A stretch of DNA of 14,779 nt from Nitrospirae bacterium CG1_02_44_142 (GTDB lineage: Bacteria; Nitrospirota; Thermodesulfovibrionia; Thermodesulfovibrionales; UBA1546). The stretch's first letter is position 1; each line of letters begins with the position of its first letter. Location: positions 1 through 14,779 of the forward strand of contig MNVK01000118.1 of assembly GCA_001871685.1 (NCBI GenBank), given 5' to 3'. Under the pieces are notes generated by a model. It was not told where the DNA came from and made no database searches. It saw only the letters and a program-made list of their open reading frames with translations. Both the position numbers and the translations under genes were made by a program. Shown here piece by piece: positions 4,803 to 12,374 of this stretch.

Positions 4803-6737
4803 GTGGGTAAAAACATTGTAGAGAAGATTTTTGAGGCGCATAAAGCCTATGGCGAGCTGAAAACCGGCAGTCCTGTCGGGCTCAGCGTTGACCAGGTATA
4901 TACTCAGGATGCAACCGGCACTATGACATGGCTTCAGTTTGAGGCAATTGGTCTTGACAGGGTTAAAATTCCGCTTGCTGTGTCCTACATTGACCATAAC
5001 ATGCTCCAGACAGACTACATGAATCCTGATGACCACAAATTCCTTCAGACCGCAGCCGCAAAATACGGAGCATACTTCTCAAGGCCCGGCAATGGAATCT
5101 GCCATCAGGTTCATCTTGAGCAGTTTGCCGCGCCGGGGAAAATCGCGCTCGGCGCTGACAGCCATACGCCGACAGGCGGCGGAATGGGAATGATTGCCAT
5201 AGGCGTAGGCGGGCTTGACGCCGCAACAGTGATGGCCGGAGCGCCTTTTGAACTCACAATGCCCCAGGTCGTAAAGATAAATCTCGCAGGAAAACTCAAT
5301 CGCCCGTGGGTTAGTGCAATGGATGTTATCCTTGAAATCTTAAGAAGGCTGACTGTAAAAGGCGGGGTAGGAAAGATATTTGAATACGGAGGCCCCGGAG
5401 TTAAAGACCTGAATGTGCCCGAGAGGGCTGTGATTACAAATATGGGCGCAGAGCTTGGGGCAACAACATCAATATTCCCGAGTGACGGGAGGACAAAATT
5501 CTATCTTAAAGCAGTCGGCAGAGAAACTGATTGGGTAGAGATTAAGGCAGACGATGACGCAGAGTATTCGGAGATAATAAATGTTGATTTAAGCGCAATA
5601 GAGCCGATGATTGCGCAGCCTCACAGCCCTGACAATGTTGTTACTGTGAAAAGCCTTAAAGGCACAAAGGTTGACCAAGTCTGTATCGGAAGCTGTACAA
5701 ATTCTTCATATCAATCATTAAAGACAGTTGCCTTGATATTGAAGGGCAAGACTGTTTCTGAAGGTGTGAACCTCCTCATAAATCCCGGCTCAAAGCAGGT
5801 ATATGAGATGATTTCACGGGAAGGGTTCATCGCAGAGATGATATCATCCGGCGCAAGAATGCTTGAGGCGTCATGCGGGCCATGCATTGGAATGGGAGGC
5901 GCTCCGGGCAGCGGACAGATATCAGTCCGCTCGTATAACAGGAATTTTCAAGGAAGAAGCGGGACAAAGGATGCGTTTGTTTATCTTGCAAGCCCTGTAT
6001 CCTGCGCTGTCTTTGCAATTAAGGGAGAGATAGTTGATTCCCGCGAATCAGGCATTAAAATAAAGACCTTTGAAGAGCCTTCTAAGTATCTTATAAACAG
6101 GGGTTTTATAATTCCTCCTCTGAAGGACGCCTCAGATGTGAAGATAATCAAGGGGCCAAACATAAAAGATGTTCCGATAAAAGAGCCTCTGAAAGACAGG
6201 ATTGAGGCAGAGGTTTTACTGAAAGCAGGAGATAACATAACAACTGACGACATTATGCCGGCAGGCTCAAAGGCGCTGCCCTTCCGTTCAAACATACCTA
6301 AGATTTCAGAGTTTGTATTCAGCGTCATTGACGCCGCTTTCAGCAAGAGGGCGAAAGAGGCAAAGGGAAAAGGCGGAGGGATTATCATAGGCGGTGAGAA
6401 CTACGGTCAGGGCTCATCACGCGAGCACGCTGCGATGGCTCCGATGTTCCTCGGGCTGCAGGCAGTGATTGCAAAGGCCTTTGCAAGAATCCATAAGGCC
6501 AATCTCATAAACTTCGGGATACTGCCCTTACAGTTCAAAAACCCCTCTGACTATGAGAAAGTGGAAAAGGGGGACAGGCTTATTATTAAGGATATGATAA
6601 ATGCACTTAACGGCAGTCAGGTTTATAAGGTTGAGAACATCACAAAGGGTATAGTATTTGAGACTGCATCAGATTTAAATGACAGGCAGAAGGCGATTAT
6701 TCTGAAGGGCGGACTGCTGCCATATGCAAAGAAGTAA
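4803..6737 (+). CDS. acn: Aconitate hydratase, Aquifex type
   Basis: Aconitase interconverts citrate and isocitrate through cis-aconitate in the TCA cycle or its reductive form. At 644 residues it matches the compact Aquifex-type family rather than the roughly 890-residue AcnA. Visible motifs are GADSHTPTGGGMGM (117-130), the [4Fe-4S] cysteines C298 in CIGSCTNSS and C358/C361 in ASCGPCIG, the swivelling domain entry GDNITTDDIMPAGS (476-489), and the substrate-binding GQGSSREHAA (535-544) with R540. The start is GTG at 4803, with GAGGTG just upstream and an N-terminus (MGKNIVEKIFEAH) typical of the family; a nearby upstream ATG is out of frame. ribD follows after 24 bases. An isopropylmalate- or homoaconitate-type role is less likely, because both halves are fused in one chain. 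Confidence 0.95.
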   Translation: MGKNIVEKIFEAHKAYGELKTGSPVGLSVDQVYTQDATGTMTWLQFEAIGLDRVKIPLAVSYIDHNMLQTDYMNPDDHKFLQTAAAKYGAYFSRPGNGICHQVHLEQFAAPGKIALGADSHTPTGGGMGMIAIGVGGLDAATVMAGAPFELTMPQVVKINLAGKLNRPWVSAMDVILEILRRLTVKGGVGKIFEYGGPGVKDLNVPERAVITNMGAELGATTSIFPSDGRTKFYLKAVGRETDWVEIKADDDAEYSEIINVDLSAIEPMIAQPHSPDNVVTVKSLKGTKVDQVCIGSCTNSSYQSLKTVALILKGKTVSEGVNLLINPGSKQVYEMISREGFIAEMISSGARMLEASCGPCIGMGGAPGSGQISVRSYNRNFQGRSGTKDAFVYLASPVSCAVFAIKGEIVDSRESGIKIKTFEEPSKYLINRGFIIPPLKDASDVKIIKGPNIKDVPIKEPLKDRIEAEVLLKAGDNITTDDIMPAGSKALPFRSNIPKISEFVFSVIDAAFSKRAKEAKGKGGGIIIGGENYGQGSSREHAAMAPMFLGLQAVIAKAFARIHKANLINFGILPLQFKNPSDYEKVEKGDRLIIKDMINALNGSQVYKVENITKGIVFETASDLNDRQKAIILKGGLLPYAKK

Positions 6738-6743
6738 GTGTAA

Positions 6744-6752
6744 TGGTATAAA
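6744..6752 (+). promoter_or_regulatory. Extended -10 promoter of ribD
   Basis: TG-G-TATAAA lies in the 24-base acn-ribD gap and ends 9 bases before the ribD ATG. Transcription would start about 3 bases before the codon. There is no Shine-Dalgarno site (the bases before the ATG read TTCTCCT), so ribD may be translated from a nearly leaderless mRNA in addition to any read-through from acn. Confidence 0.4.
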
Positions 6753-6761
6753 TATTCTCCT

Positions 6762-7910
6762 ATGAAAGATACAGCTATAATGAAACGGGTTCTGAGGCTT
6801 GCCGGAAAGGCAAGCGGGATGACGAGTCCGAATCCGATGGTAGGCGCTGTGCTTGTCAAAAACGGAAAAATCATCGCAGAGGACTATCATAGAAAACCCG
6901 GCGCTTCTCACGCAGAGGCTCTTGTCATAGACAAAGCAGGGGAAAAGGCAAAAGGCGCAGCGCTTTATGTGAACCTTGAGCCATGCTGTCATACGGATAA
7001 GCGGACTCCTCCATGCACAAAGGCGATTATCAAGGCAGGGATAAAGAAAGTTGTCATAGGAATGAAAGACCCTAATCCAAAGGTTTCGGGGAAGGGGATA
7101 GAAGAACTCAGCAAATCAGGCGTAAATGTAGTCTCCGGAATTCTTGAAGAAGATTCAATCAGGCTGAACGCGGCTTACGCAAAATATATTACAACAAAGA
7201 CGCCGTTTGTGATATTAAAAGTTGCAATGACCCTTGACGGAAAGATTGCAACTCCTGAAGGCGAGTCAAAATGGATTACAGGAGAAAAGGCAAGAGAATT
7301 GGTTCACAAAACAAGAGGCAGCGTTGATGCTGTGATGACAGCAATAGGGACAGTCAAAGCTGACGACCCACAGTTAACTGTAAGAATAAAGAAAGGGACG
7401 AGAAGTCCAATCCGGATTGTAATAGACCCTGACTTTGAGGTTCCTATTGATGCGAAGATATTGAATACTCCGCCTAAGACGATAATAGTTACGAAAAAAA
7501 GTCAGAAGTCAGAAGTCAGTAATCCCCCCTCGCCCCCCTTTAGTAAAGGGGGGATGGGGGGATTTTCACCTAAAAATAAAATGAACGGCTTAATAGAGAA
7601 AGGCGTAAAGATAGTTGACTACGAGGGAGAGCGTGTTGACCTGAATTGGCTGATGAAAAAGCTCGGCGAGATGGGAATAGCATCTGTGCTGATTGAAGGA
7701 GGCTCTTCCTTAAACAGCTATGCCCTTGAAGACGGCATAGTTGACAAGGTCATGTTTTTCATTGCTCCGAAGATTATCGGCGGTAAAGAGTCGTTCCCGT
7801 CTGTCGGCGGAAAGGCATTCAGAAAACTCTCAGAGGCGCATCAGCTAAAAAATATAACTCTAAAAAGAATCGGCGAAGACATTCTGGTTGAGGGATACAT
7901 CAAGCAATAG
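6762..7910 (+). CDS. ribD: Bifunctional riboflavin deaminase/reductase, with repeat-derived insert
   Basis: RibD carries out the second and third steps of riboflavin synthesis: deamination of the pyrimidine from GTP, then NADPH-dependent reduction of the ribosyl side chain. The deaminase domain (about 1-145) has the zinc site HAE (H50, E52) and EPCCH-x7-C (C75, C85). The reductase domain (about 147-380) begins PFVILKVAMTLDGKIA and includes SKWITG, DPQLTVR and LIEGG (310-314). The family is usually near 360-370 residues; this one has 382, the excess being about residues 247-270 from a 7-bp array plus a G/C palindrome (7500-7564), which lies in a loop after TIIVTKKS. The inserted NPPSPPFSKGGMGGF is in the same frame as the insert in RlmN. 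Its stop directly abuts that of convergent pepA. Confidence 0.96.
   Translation: MKDTAIMKRVLRLAGKASGMTSPNPMVGAVLVKNGKIIAEDYHRKPGASHAEALVIDKAGEKAKGAALYVNLEPCCHTDKRTPPCTKAIIKAGIKKVVIGMKDPNPKVSGKGIEELSKSGVNVVSGILEEDSIRLNAAYAKYITTKTPFVILKVAMTLDGKIATPEGESKWITGEKARELVHKTRGSVDAVMTAIGTVKADDPQLTVRIKKGTRSPIRIVIDPDFEVPIDAKILNTPPKTIIVTKKSQKSEVSNPPSPPFSKGGMGGFSPKNKMNGLIEKGVKIVDYEGERVDLNWLMKKLGEMGIASVLIEGGSSLNSYALEDGIVDKVMFFIAPKIIGGKESFPSVGGKAFRKLSEAHQLKNITLKRIGEDILVEGYIKQ
7500..7519. repeat. 7-bp tandem repeat inside ribD
   Basis: Units agtcaga, agtcaga and agtcag follow one another without mismatch and encode SQKSEVS. The array ends 1 base before the G/C palindrome, the same order as in rlmN. Confidence 0.85.
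7521..7564. repeat. G/C-rich double palindrome inside ribD (copy 3)
   Basis: Outer arms AATCCCCCC (7521-7529) and GGGGGGATT (7556-7564) and inner arms CCCCCCTTTA (7533-7542) and TAAAGGGGGG (7544-7553) are all perfect, so the 44-bp element is almost entirely palindromic. It is translated as NPPSPPFSKGGMGGF. The inner arms are identical to those of copy 1 in rlmN. Confidence 0.9.
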
Positions 7911-9362
7911 TTATTTCCAATTCTTTATCAAATCCATTATCAGCCTGACGCAGATGCCTGAAGCGCCTTTTGGAATATAAGGCTTGTCTTTCTCCACCCA
8001 GGCAGTGCCTGCTATGTCCAGATGAACCCACGGCGTTTTTTCTGCAAATTCATAGAGAAAATATGCCGCTGTTACCAATGAACCGCTTTTGCCTCCTGTG
8101 TTTTTGACGTCAGCCACATCGCTTTTTATATACTCTTTGTATTCATCAAGCAAAGGCATTTCCCATACTCGCTCATAGGTATTGTCAGCAGACTTTTTGA
8201 TTTTATCAAGCAATTTCCTGTCATTTCCCATCATCGCTATCGCCTCGTTTCCGAGCGCAACGGAACACGCTCCTGTAAGGGTTGCAATATCAATAATCGC
8301 CTTTGGCTTGAAACGCTTTGCATATCCTATTGCATCTGCAACAACCAAGCGCCCCTCAGCGTCTGTATTGATTATCTCTACTGTTTTCCCTGTGATGGAC
8401 CTTGCGATATCACCCGGCTTTGTTGCAGAGCCTCCGGGCAGATTTTCTGTAGCCGGCAGTATGCCGATAAGATTTACTGGAAGTTTTAAGGCAGAGGCAG
8501 CCTTTATCACGCCTAAGACCGCTGCGCCTCCTGCCATATCATACTTCATCTTTTCCATGCCGTCAGAAGGTTTTAGCGATATGCCGCCGCTGTCAAAAGT
8601 TATTGACTTGCCTATCAGAGCCAGAGGTTTCCCTTTGCTGCCTTTATATTCAAGCACAATGAACTTCGGAGGTTCTTTGGAGCCCTTTGCAACAGAGAGA
8701 TATGCTCCCATTCCAAGTTTTTCTGCATCTTTTTTCTCCATAACCTTAACCGAGAGATTTTTTTGTCTCAGAGAAACCGCTGCATTTGCGAGGTCTGACG
8801 GAGTCATGTCATTGGACGGAGTGTTTATCAAATCCCTTGCAAAATATACAGAGGATATTACGGTTCTGGTCCATTTAAGTTCATCAGCAAGCCTTTTTGA
8901 TGACTTTGAGAGTATCGTAATGCTCTCTACCTTTTTGCTGTTTTTTTCTTTTCTGTATCTGTTAAAGGTGTATAAACCGAGCAAAGCTCCTTCCACAAGA
9001 TTTACAAGGGGGAGTTTAAGGGATGAGATTAAAGTTGTGGAAACAGCAATCTTCTTCATCCCCTGGCCGCAAAGATGCGCCGCTGCTTTTCCGCCCGCCT
9101 GTCTTATGTTCTCGGCAGATACCTCTTTTTTTTTGCCCAGGCCGACAAGCAAAATCCGTTCAGGCTTTATCCCTTCCGGCGCAGGCATTAGAAGAAGTTC
9201 GTTCCGCTTGCCGTGGAATTCCTTTGAGAATGCCTTCCTGATTTGTTTCTGAAAGGCTGTGCCAAATTCCTTATAAAACTCTGAATCCCCTTCTACAAAA
9301 GGGAGAATCAGCGCATCGCAGGCGCAGTTTGTTCCGCTGATATTTTTAACTAATATCTTCAT
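7911..9362 (-). CDS. pepA: Cytosol (leucyl) aminopeptidase, M17 family
   Basis: PepA removes N-terminal amino acids from peptides in the cytoplasm using two metal ions. The 483-residue product has the variable N-terminal domain (about 1-165) and the catalytic domain with K252 and D257 (GKSITFDSGG), K264, D275 (MKYDMAGGA) and the family signature NTDAEGRL (332-339) supplying D334, E336 and R338. GK-S replaces the more common GK-G before ITFDSGG, probably harmless. The ATG at 9362 has only a weak AGGT upstream. The start lies 7 bases after the stop of a small secreted protein gene, so the two are probably co-transcribed. The stop touches that of ribD with no intervening base. Confidence 0.96.
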   Translation of the reverse strand: MKILVKNISGTNCACDALILPFVEGDSEFYKEFGTAFQKQIRKAFSKEFHGKRNELLLMPAPEGIKPERILLVGLGKKKEVSAENIRQAGGKAAAHLCGQGMKKIAVSTTLISSLKLPLVNLVEGALLGLYTFNRYRKEKNSKKVESITILSKSSKRLADELKWTRTVISSVYFARDLINTPSNDMTPSDLANAAVSLRQKNLSVKVMEKKDAEKLGMGAYLSVAKGSKEPPKFIVLEYKGSKGKPLALIGKSITFDSGGISLKPSDGMEKMKYDMAGGAAVLGVIKAASALKLPVNLIGILPATENLPGGSATKPGDIARSITGKTVEIINTDAEGRLVVADAIGYAKRFKPKAIIDIATLTGACSVALGNEAIAMMGNDRKLLDKIKKSADNTYERVWEMPLLDEYKEYIKSDVADVKNTGGKSGSLVTAAYFLYEFAEKTPWVHLDIAGTAWVEKDKPYIPKGASGICVRLIMDLIKNWK

Positions 9363-9369
9363 TTTAAAC

Positions 9370-9735
9370 CTAAAATGAATCCTTGCAGGTATATGTTATG
9401 TCTTTAATCTTATACTTGTTTTCGCAGAAATAGACTCTCCTTGTAACACGCTGCCCTGAATCTATTCTTGTGTCTTTAAAGTCTCCGTAAGTCCCATCAC
9501 ACGCAGAGTCATCCTCAAAAACTGCATGGAAGCAGTTGTTATTGATTAACCTGCTGCCGCCCCCCTGATACTTAATGGTTATTGTTGCCTCTCTTTTCTG
9601 GAGCCTTGCTAATTTGTGTTTTGAAGAAATGGGGCGCCATTTGGCGATGATATAATCGCCTCCAAACACGGCCCCTGAATAACAGAATGTTAATATGCAG
9701 GCAGCGCATGACGTCAGAAAATATTTTTTCAGCAT
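9370..9735 (-). CDS. Small secreted four-cysteine protein, unknown function
   Basis: This 121-residue protein starts with a typical Sec signal peptide: positive MLKK, a hydrophobic stretch to about residue 22, and probable cleavage near AVFG-GD (about 25-26). LTFC in the signal region is not a proper lipobox, so a lipoprotein is unlikely. The mature part is basic and beta-rich (ATITIKYQGGGSRL, RRVYFCENKYKIKDITYTC), with four cysteines (C68, C79, C104, C117) that could form two disulfides outside the cytoplasm. I do not recognise the family. A GGGGG-containing ribosome binding site precedes the ATG and an extended -10 box lies at 9761-9769. It is the first gene of a probable two-gene unit with pepA, although the products act in different compartments. 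Confidence 0.75.
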   Translation of the reverse strand: MLKKYFLTSCAACILTFCYSGAVFGGDYIIAKWRPISSKHKLARLQKREATITIKYQGGGSRLINNNCFHAVFEDDSACDGTYGDFKDTRIDSGQRVTRRVYFCENKYKIKDITYTCKDSF

Positions 9736-9760
9736 CAGTCCCCCTTTTTCCTCTATGGAG

Positions 9761-9769
9761 ATTATAACA
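9761..9769 (-). promoter_or_regulatory. Extended -10 promoter of the secreted protein-pepA unit
   Basis: On the minus strand the sequence is TG-T-TATAAT, identical to the rlmN promoter box. Predicted transcription starts near 9754, giving a leader of about 19 bases with a G-rich ribosome binding site before the ATG at 9735. No good -35 is visible. Confidence 0.5.
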
Positions 9770-9773
9770 AATG

Positions 9774-9793
9774 ATTCAGATAAATATCTGAAT
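9774..9793. repeat. Perfect AT-rich hairpin between tRNA-Leu and the secreted protein gene
   Basis: ATTCAGATA (9774-9782) and TATCTGAAT (9785-9793) are perfect 9-bp arms around two bases. It lies about 27 bases past the 3' end of the tRNA and just upstream of the promoter at 9761-9769. It could end tRNA transcription or be an operator; it lacks a G/C stem and a clear T-run, so the terminator call is weak. Confidence 0.5.
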
Positions 9794-9820
9794 TATTTAC
9801 AATAACGCGAGAGAGGGGAA

Positions 9821-9905
9821 TGGTGGGCGTGAGAGGATTTGAACCTCCATGGGTTGCCCCACCAGATCCTAAGTCTGGCGCGTCTGCCAACTCCGCCACA
9901 CGCCC
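9821..9905 (-). tRNA. tRNA-Leu (anticodon UAG)
   Basis: The minus strand folds as a class II tRNA. The acceptor stem is GGGCGTG (9899-9905) with CACGCCC (9825-9831), the discriminator is A, and an encoded CCA lies at 9821-9823. The anticodon arm is CCAGA-CTTAGGA-TCTGG with anticodon TAG, followed by a long variable arm (TGGGGCAACCCA) and the T arm GGAGG-TTCAAAT-CCTCT. It reads CUN leucine codons, mainly CUA. Position 37 is G, so it is not a MiaA substrate. The total is 85 bases including CCA. A TATAAT box upstream (9983-9988) implies a 5' leader of about 70 bases to be removed. Confidence 0.97.
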
Positions 9906-9982
9906 TAATCTGCTTTTTAAAAATCGCAGGGTTTCCCCCGACTCTTTTGCAGTGAAGACAGCAATAAGCAAATGCTATCCAG

Positions 9983-10013
9983 ATTATACTACAAATATTT
10001 ACAGCAATGCCAA
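9983..10013 (-). promoter_or_regulatory. Possible tRNA-Leu promoter
   Basis: The minus strand has TATAAT (9983-9988) with TTGGCA (10008-10013) 19 bases upstream. The spacing is longer than optimal. The predicted start near 9976 would give a precursor with about 70 extra 5' bases. Confidence 0.3.
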
Positions 10014-10089
10014 AAATTATTCCATTCAAAAATCCCATCGTCTTATGAGATAATTAAGATTATAAAACTATATTCAAAGGAGAACGATT

Positions 10090-11496
10090 ATGGCGCACGT
10101 CCCAAGCCCGAGTTACAGCATAACAATCCGCTTTGAGATAGACAACAGGGTCGGCATGTTTGCAAAGCTTGCAACCGCTATCAGTTATGCAGAAGGAGAC
10201 CTCGGCTCAATTGATATAGTACGCGTTGAAAAAGGAAAGATTATCCGTGACATCACTGTCAATGCCCGTGACGAGGAACACGAAAAAAATATTGTAACCT
10301 CCATAAAAAACATTGCAGGCATAAGAATATTGAGGGTCATGGACAGGACCTTTTCTGCGCATGAAGGCGGAAAGATTGAGATACACAACAAGGTGCCTAT
10401 AAGAGACAGCAATGACCTCTCAAAGATATACACGCCCGGGGTTGCCAGGGTATGCATGGACATCCATGAAAACAAAGAGCATCTATTCCGCTATACGATA
10501 AAGGGCAATTCAATTGCTGTGGTAACTGACGGCACTGCGGTGCTCGGACTCGGCAACATTGGGCCCGAGGCTGCCATGCCTGTCATGGAAGGCAAGGCCA
10601 TGATATTCAAGGAATTTGCAGGCATTGACGCATTCCCTATCGCCCTTAAGACAACGGTTCCGGATGAGATTGTAAACACCGTAAAAAACATTTCCATTCC
10701 GTTTGGCGGAATAAATCTTGAGGACATATCAGCGCCGAGATGCTTTGAGATTGAGGAGAGGCTGAGGAGAGAACTGGACATCCCAGTAATCCATGACGAC
10801 CAGCACGGGACTGCAGTTGTTGTGCTTGCCGCGCTTATAAACGTATCAAGGCTGCTGAAAAAAAATATAAAAAAATTCAGGGTGGTCATATCAGGAGCCG
10901 GAGCTGCAGGCATGGCAAACGCCAATATGCTTTCTTTATATGGAGTGAAGGATATAATAGTCTGCGACAGAAAAGGCGCAATCTATGACGGACGGAGGGG
11001 AGATATGAATCCTTATAAGAAGGCGCTCGCAAAAAAAACTAATCCAAGAGATGTAAAAGGAAGCATTTCAGATGCATTAAAAGATGCAAATGTGTTTATC
11101 GGTCTTTCAGTTCCCAATGTAATAACTAAAGATGACATAAGGAAGATGTCAAAAGAGCCTGTTGTATTCGCTCTGGCCAATCCTGAACCTGAAATAGCTC
11201 CGGAGGACGCATTTCCCATAGCGCGTATTCTTGCAACAGGGAGGTCTGATTATCCGAATCAGATAAACAACATGCTGAGTTTTCCCGGAATATTCAGGGG
11301 ACTGCTTGACGTAAGGGCCAAGGGCGTAAATGAAGAGATTAAGTTTGCAGCCGCAGAGGCAATCGCCCATACAATAAAGGACGACGAACTGCACGAAGAC
11401 TACATCATCCCCAGCGGCTTTGACAGAAAGGTCGTCTCCTCAGTAGCTCATGCAGTTGCTGAGACGGCCAGGAAAACAGGACTTGCCAGGCATTAA
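10090..11496 (+). CDS. NAD-dependent malic enzyme with N-terminal ACT domain
   Basis: Malic enzyme oxidatively decarboxylates malate to pyruvate, linking C4 and C3 metabolism. Residues about 9-88 form an ACT-like domain (YSITIRFEIDNRVGMFAKLATAI), suggesting control by an amino acid or other small ligand. The catalytic part follows: Y114 in KIYTPGVA, TDGTAVLGLGNIGP (146-159), K169 in MEGKA, the metal ligands E211/D212 and D236/D237 (HDDQHGT), the Rossmann motif GAGAAG (269-274), and D293 at the end of strand 2, which favours NAD over NADP. LANPEPEI and GRSDYPNQINN (384-394) complete the active site. A good AGGAGA site lies 6 bases before the ATG. Its TAA stop overlaps that of convergent metF. 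It is not the long MaeB type, as there is no phosphotransacetylase domain. Confidence 0.94.
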   Translation: MAHVPSPSYSITIRFEIDNRVGMFAKLATAISYAEGDLGSIDIVRVEKGKIIRDITVNARDEEHEKNIVTSIKNIAGIRILRVMDRTFSAHEGGKIEIHNKVPIRDSNDLSKIYTPGVARVCMDIHENKEHLFRYTIKGNSIAVVTDGTAVLGLGNIGPEAAMPVMEGKAMIFKEFAGIDAFPIALKTTVPDEIVNTVKNISIPFGGINLEDISAPRCFEIEERLRRELDIPVIHDDQHGTAVVVLAALINVSRLLKKNIKKFRVVISGAGAAGMANANMLSLYGVKDIIVCDRKGAIYDGRRGDMNPYKKALAKKTNPRDVKGSISDALKDANVFIGLSVPNVITKDDIRKMSKEPVVFALANPEPEIAPEDAFPIARILATGRSDYPNQINNMLSFPGIFRGLLDVRAKGVNEEIKFAAAEAIAHTIKDDELHEDYIIPSGFDRKVVSSVAHAVAETARKTGLARH

Positions 11497-12374
11497 AGCA
11501 GCCCTGCCCTCTCCATTATCTCAGGCACTTTGTCTTCCATGCCGATTGCCATGATATGAACGCCGTCGCATATCTTTTCTTCCTTCAGTTGTTTTATATG
11601 CCTTGCCGTGATGTTCATGCCTGTATCAAGCGCCTTTTCTTTGCCTGCCGCCTTAAGCTCATCAATCAATGCCTGTGGAACCCTGATTCCCGGGACATTG
11701 TTATTAAGGAAATTCGCCATGCCCGCTGATTTGAGGACAACAAAACCCGCAAGAATCTTTACCGGGAATTTCCGGGCATGTTTCATAAAATCTCTGAACT
11801 TCTCAATATCGTATATCGCCTGCGTCTGGAAAAACTTTGCTCCTGCCCGTATCTTTTTTTCAAACTTTATCAATTGCGGTTCAATCGGGTTGGCCTCGGG
11901 CGTTACAACCGCGCCCTGAAAGAAATCAGTTGAGCCTTTGAGTTCATTGCCTGACATGTCTTTTCCGTTATTCAAGCCGTCAACAATCTTAAGAAGCTGA
12001 ACTGATTCAACATCATAAACAGGCTTTGCGCCTTTATGGTCTCCCGCTGATACATGGTCGCCTGTCATACAGAGCACATTCTTTATTCCAAGTATATTTG
12101 CGCCAAGGAGGTCTGATTGAAGCCCTATCCTGTTCCTGTCGCGGCAGGTCATCTGGAATATCGGCTCAAGCCCGTGTTCCATTGCAATCTTGGATACTGC
12201 CATTGAACATATCCTCATCACAGCGGACTGGTTGTCCGTAACATTAACAGCATCCACCTTGCCCTTCAAAAGCTCCATGTGGTGGAGCATATCTTTTATA
12301 TCCGTGCCTTTGGGCGGGCCGGCCTCTGCCGTTACAGCGAATTTTCCTGAATTCAAAATGTCCTTAAAGCTCAT
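11493..12374 (-). CDS. metF: Methylenetetrahydrofolate reductase, MetF subunit
   Basis: MetF is the FAD-containing TIM-barrel subunit that reduces 5,10-methylene-THF to 5-methyl-THF, for methionine synthesis and, in acetogens and related autotrophs, for the methyl branch of the Wood-Ljungdahl pathway. The 293-residue product has the early TAEAGPPKGTD with E18 at the position of the catalytic glutamate, the folate/FAD segment NVTDNQS (44-50), LCMTGDH (101-107), and the substrate region KFFQTQAIYD (180-189). The ATG overlaps the stop of upstream metV (ATGA, 12371-12374), with a GGAGG-type site inside metV, so the two are translationally coupled. The TAA stop shares four bases with that of malic enzyme on the other strand. 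Confidence 0.95.
   Translation of the reverse strand: MSFKDILNSGKFAVTAEAGPPKGTDIKDMLHHMELLKGKVDAVNVTDNQSAVMRICSMAVSKIAMEHGLEPIFQMTCRDRNRIGLQSDLLGANILGIKNVLCMTGDHVSAGDHKGAKPVYDVESVQLLKIVDGLNNGKDMSGNELKGSTDFFQGAVVTPEANPIEPQLIKFEKKIRAGAKFFQTQAIYDIEKFRDFMKHARKFPVKILAGFVVLKSAGMANFLNNNVPGIRVPQALIDELKAAGKEKALDTGMNITARHIKQLKEEKICDGVHIMAIGMEDKVPEIMERAGLL

Noticed and set aside
5111..5299. Minus-strand short frames within acn, ribD and the malic enzyme gene
   Set aside because: They are shadows of strongly conserved coding sequence on the other strand, without ribosome binding sites.
8182..9252. Long plus-strand reading frame (356 codons)
   Set aside because: It lies entirely antisense to pepA, whose motifs are intact, and has no recognisable domain or ribosome binding site.
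9820..10053. Plus-strand reading frame of 77 codons across the tRNA region
   Set aside because: It is antisense to tRNA-Leu; the peptide starting MVGVRGFEPP is a familiar product of mis-called frames over tRNA genes.
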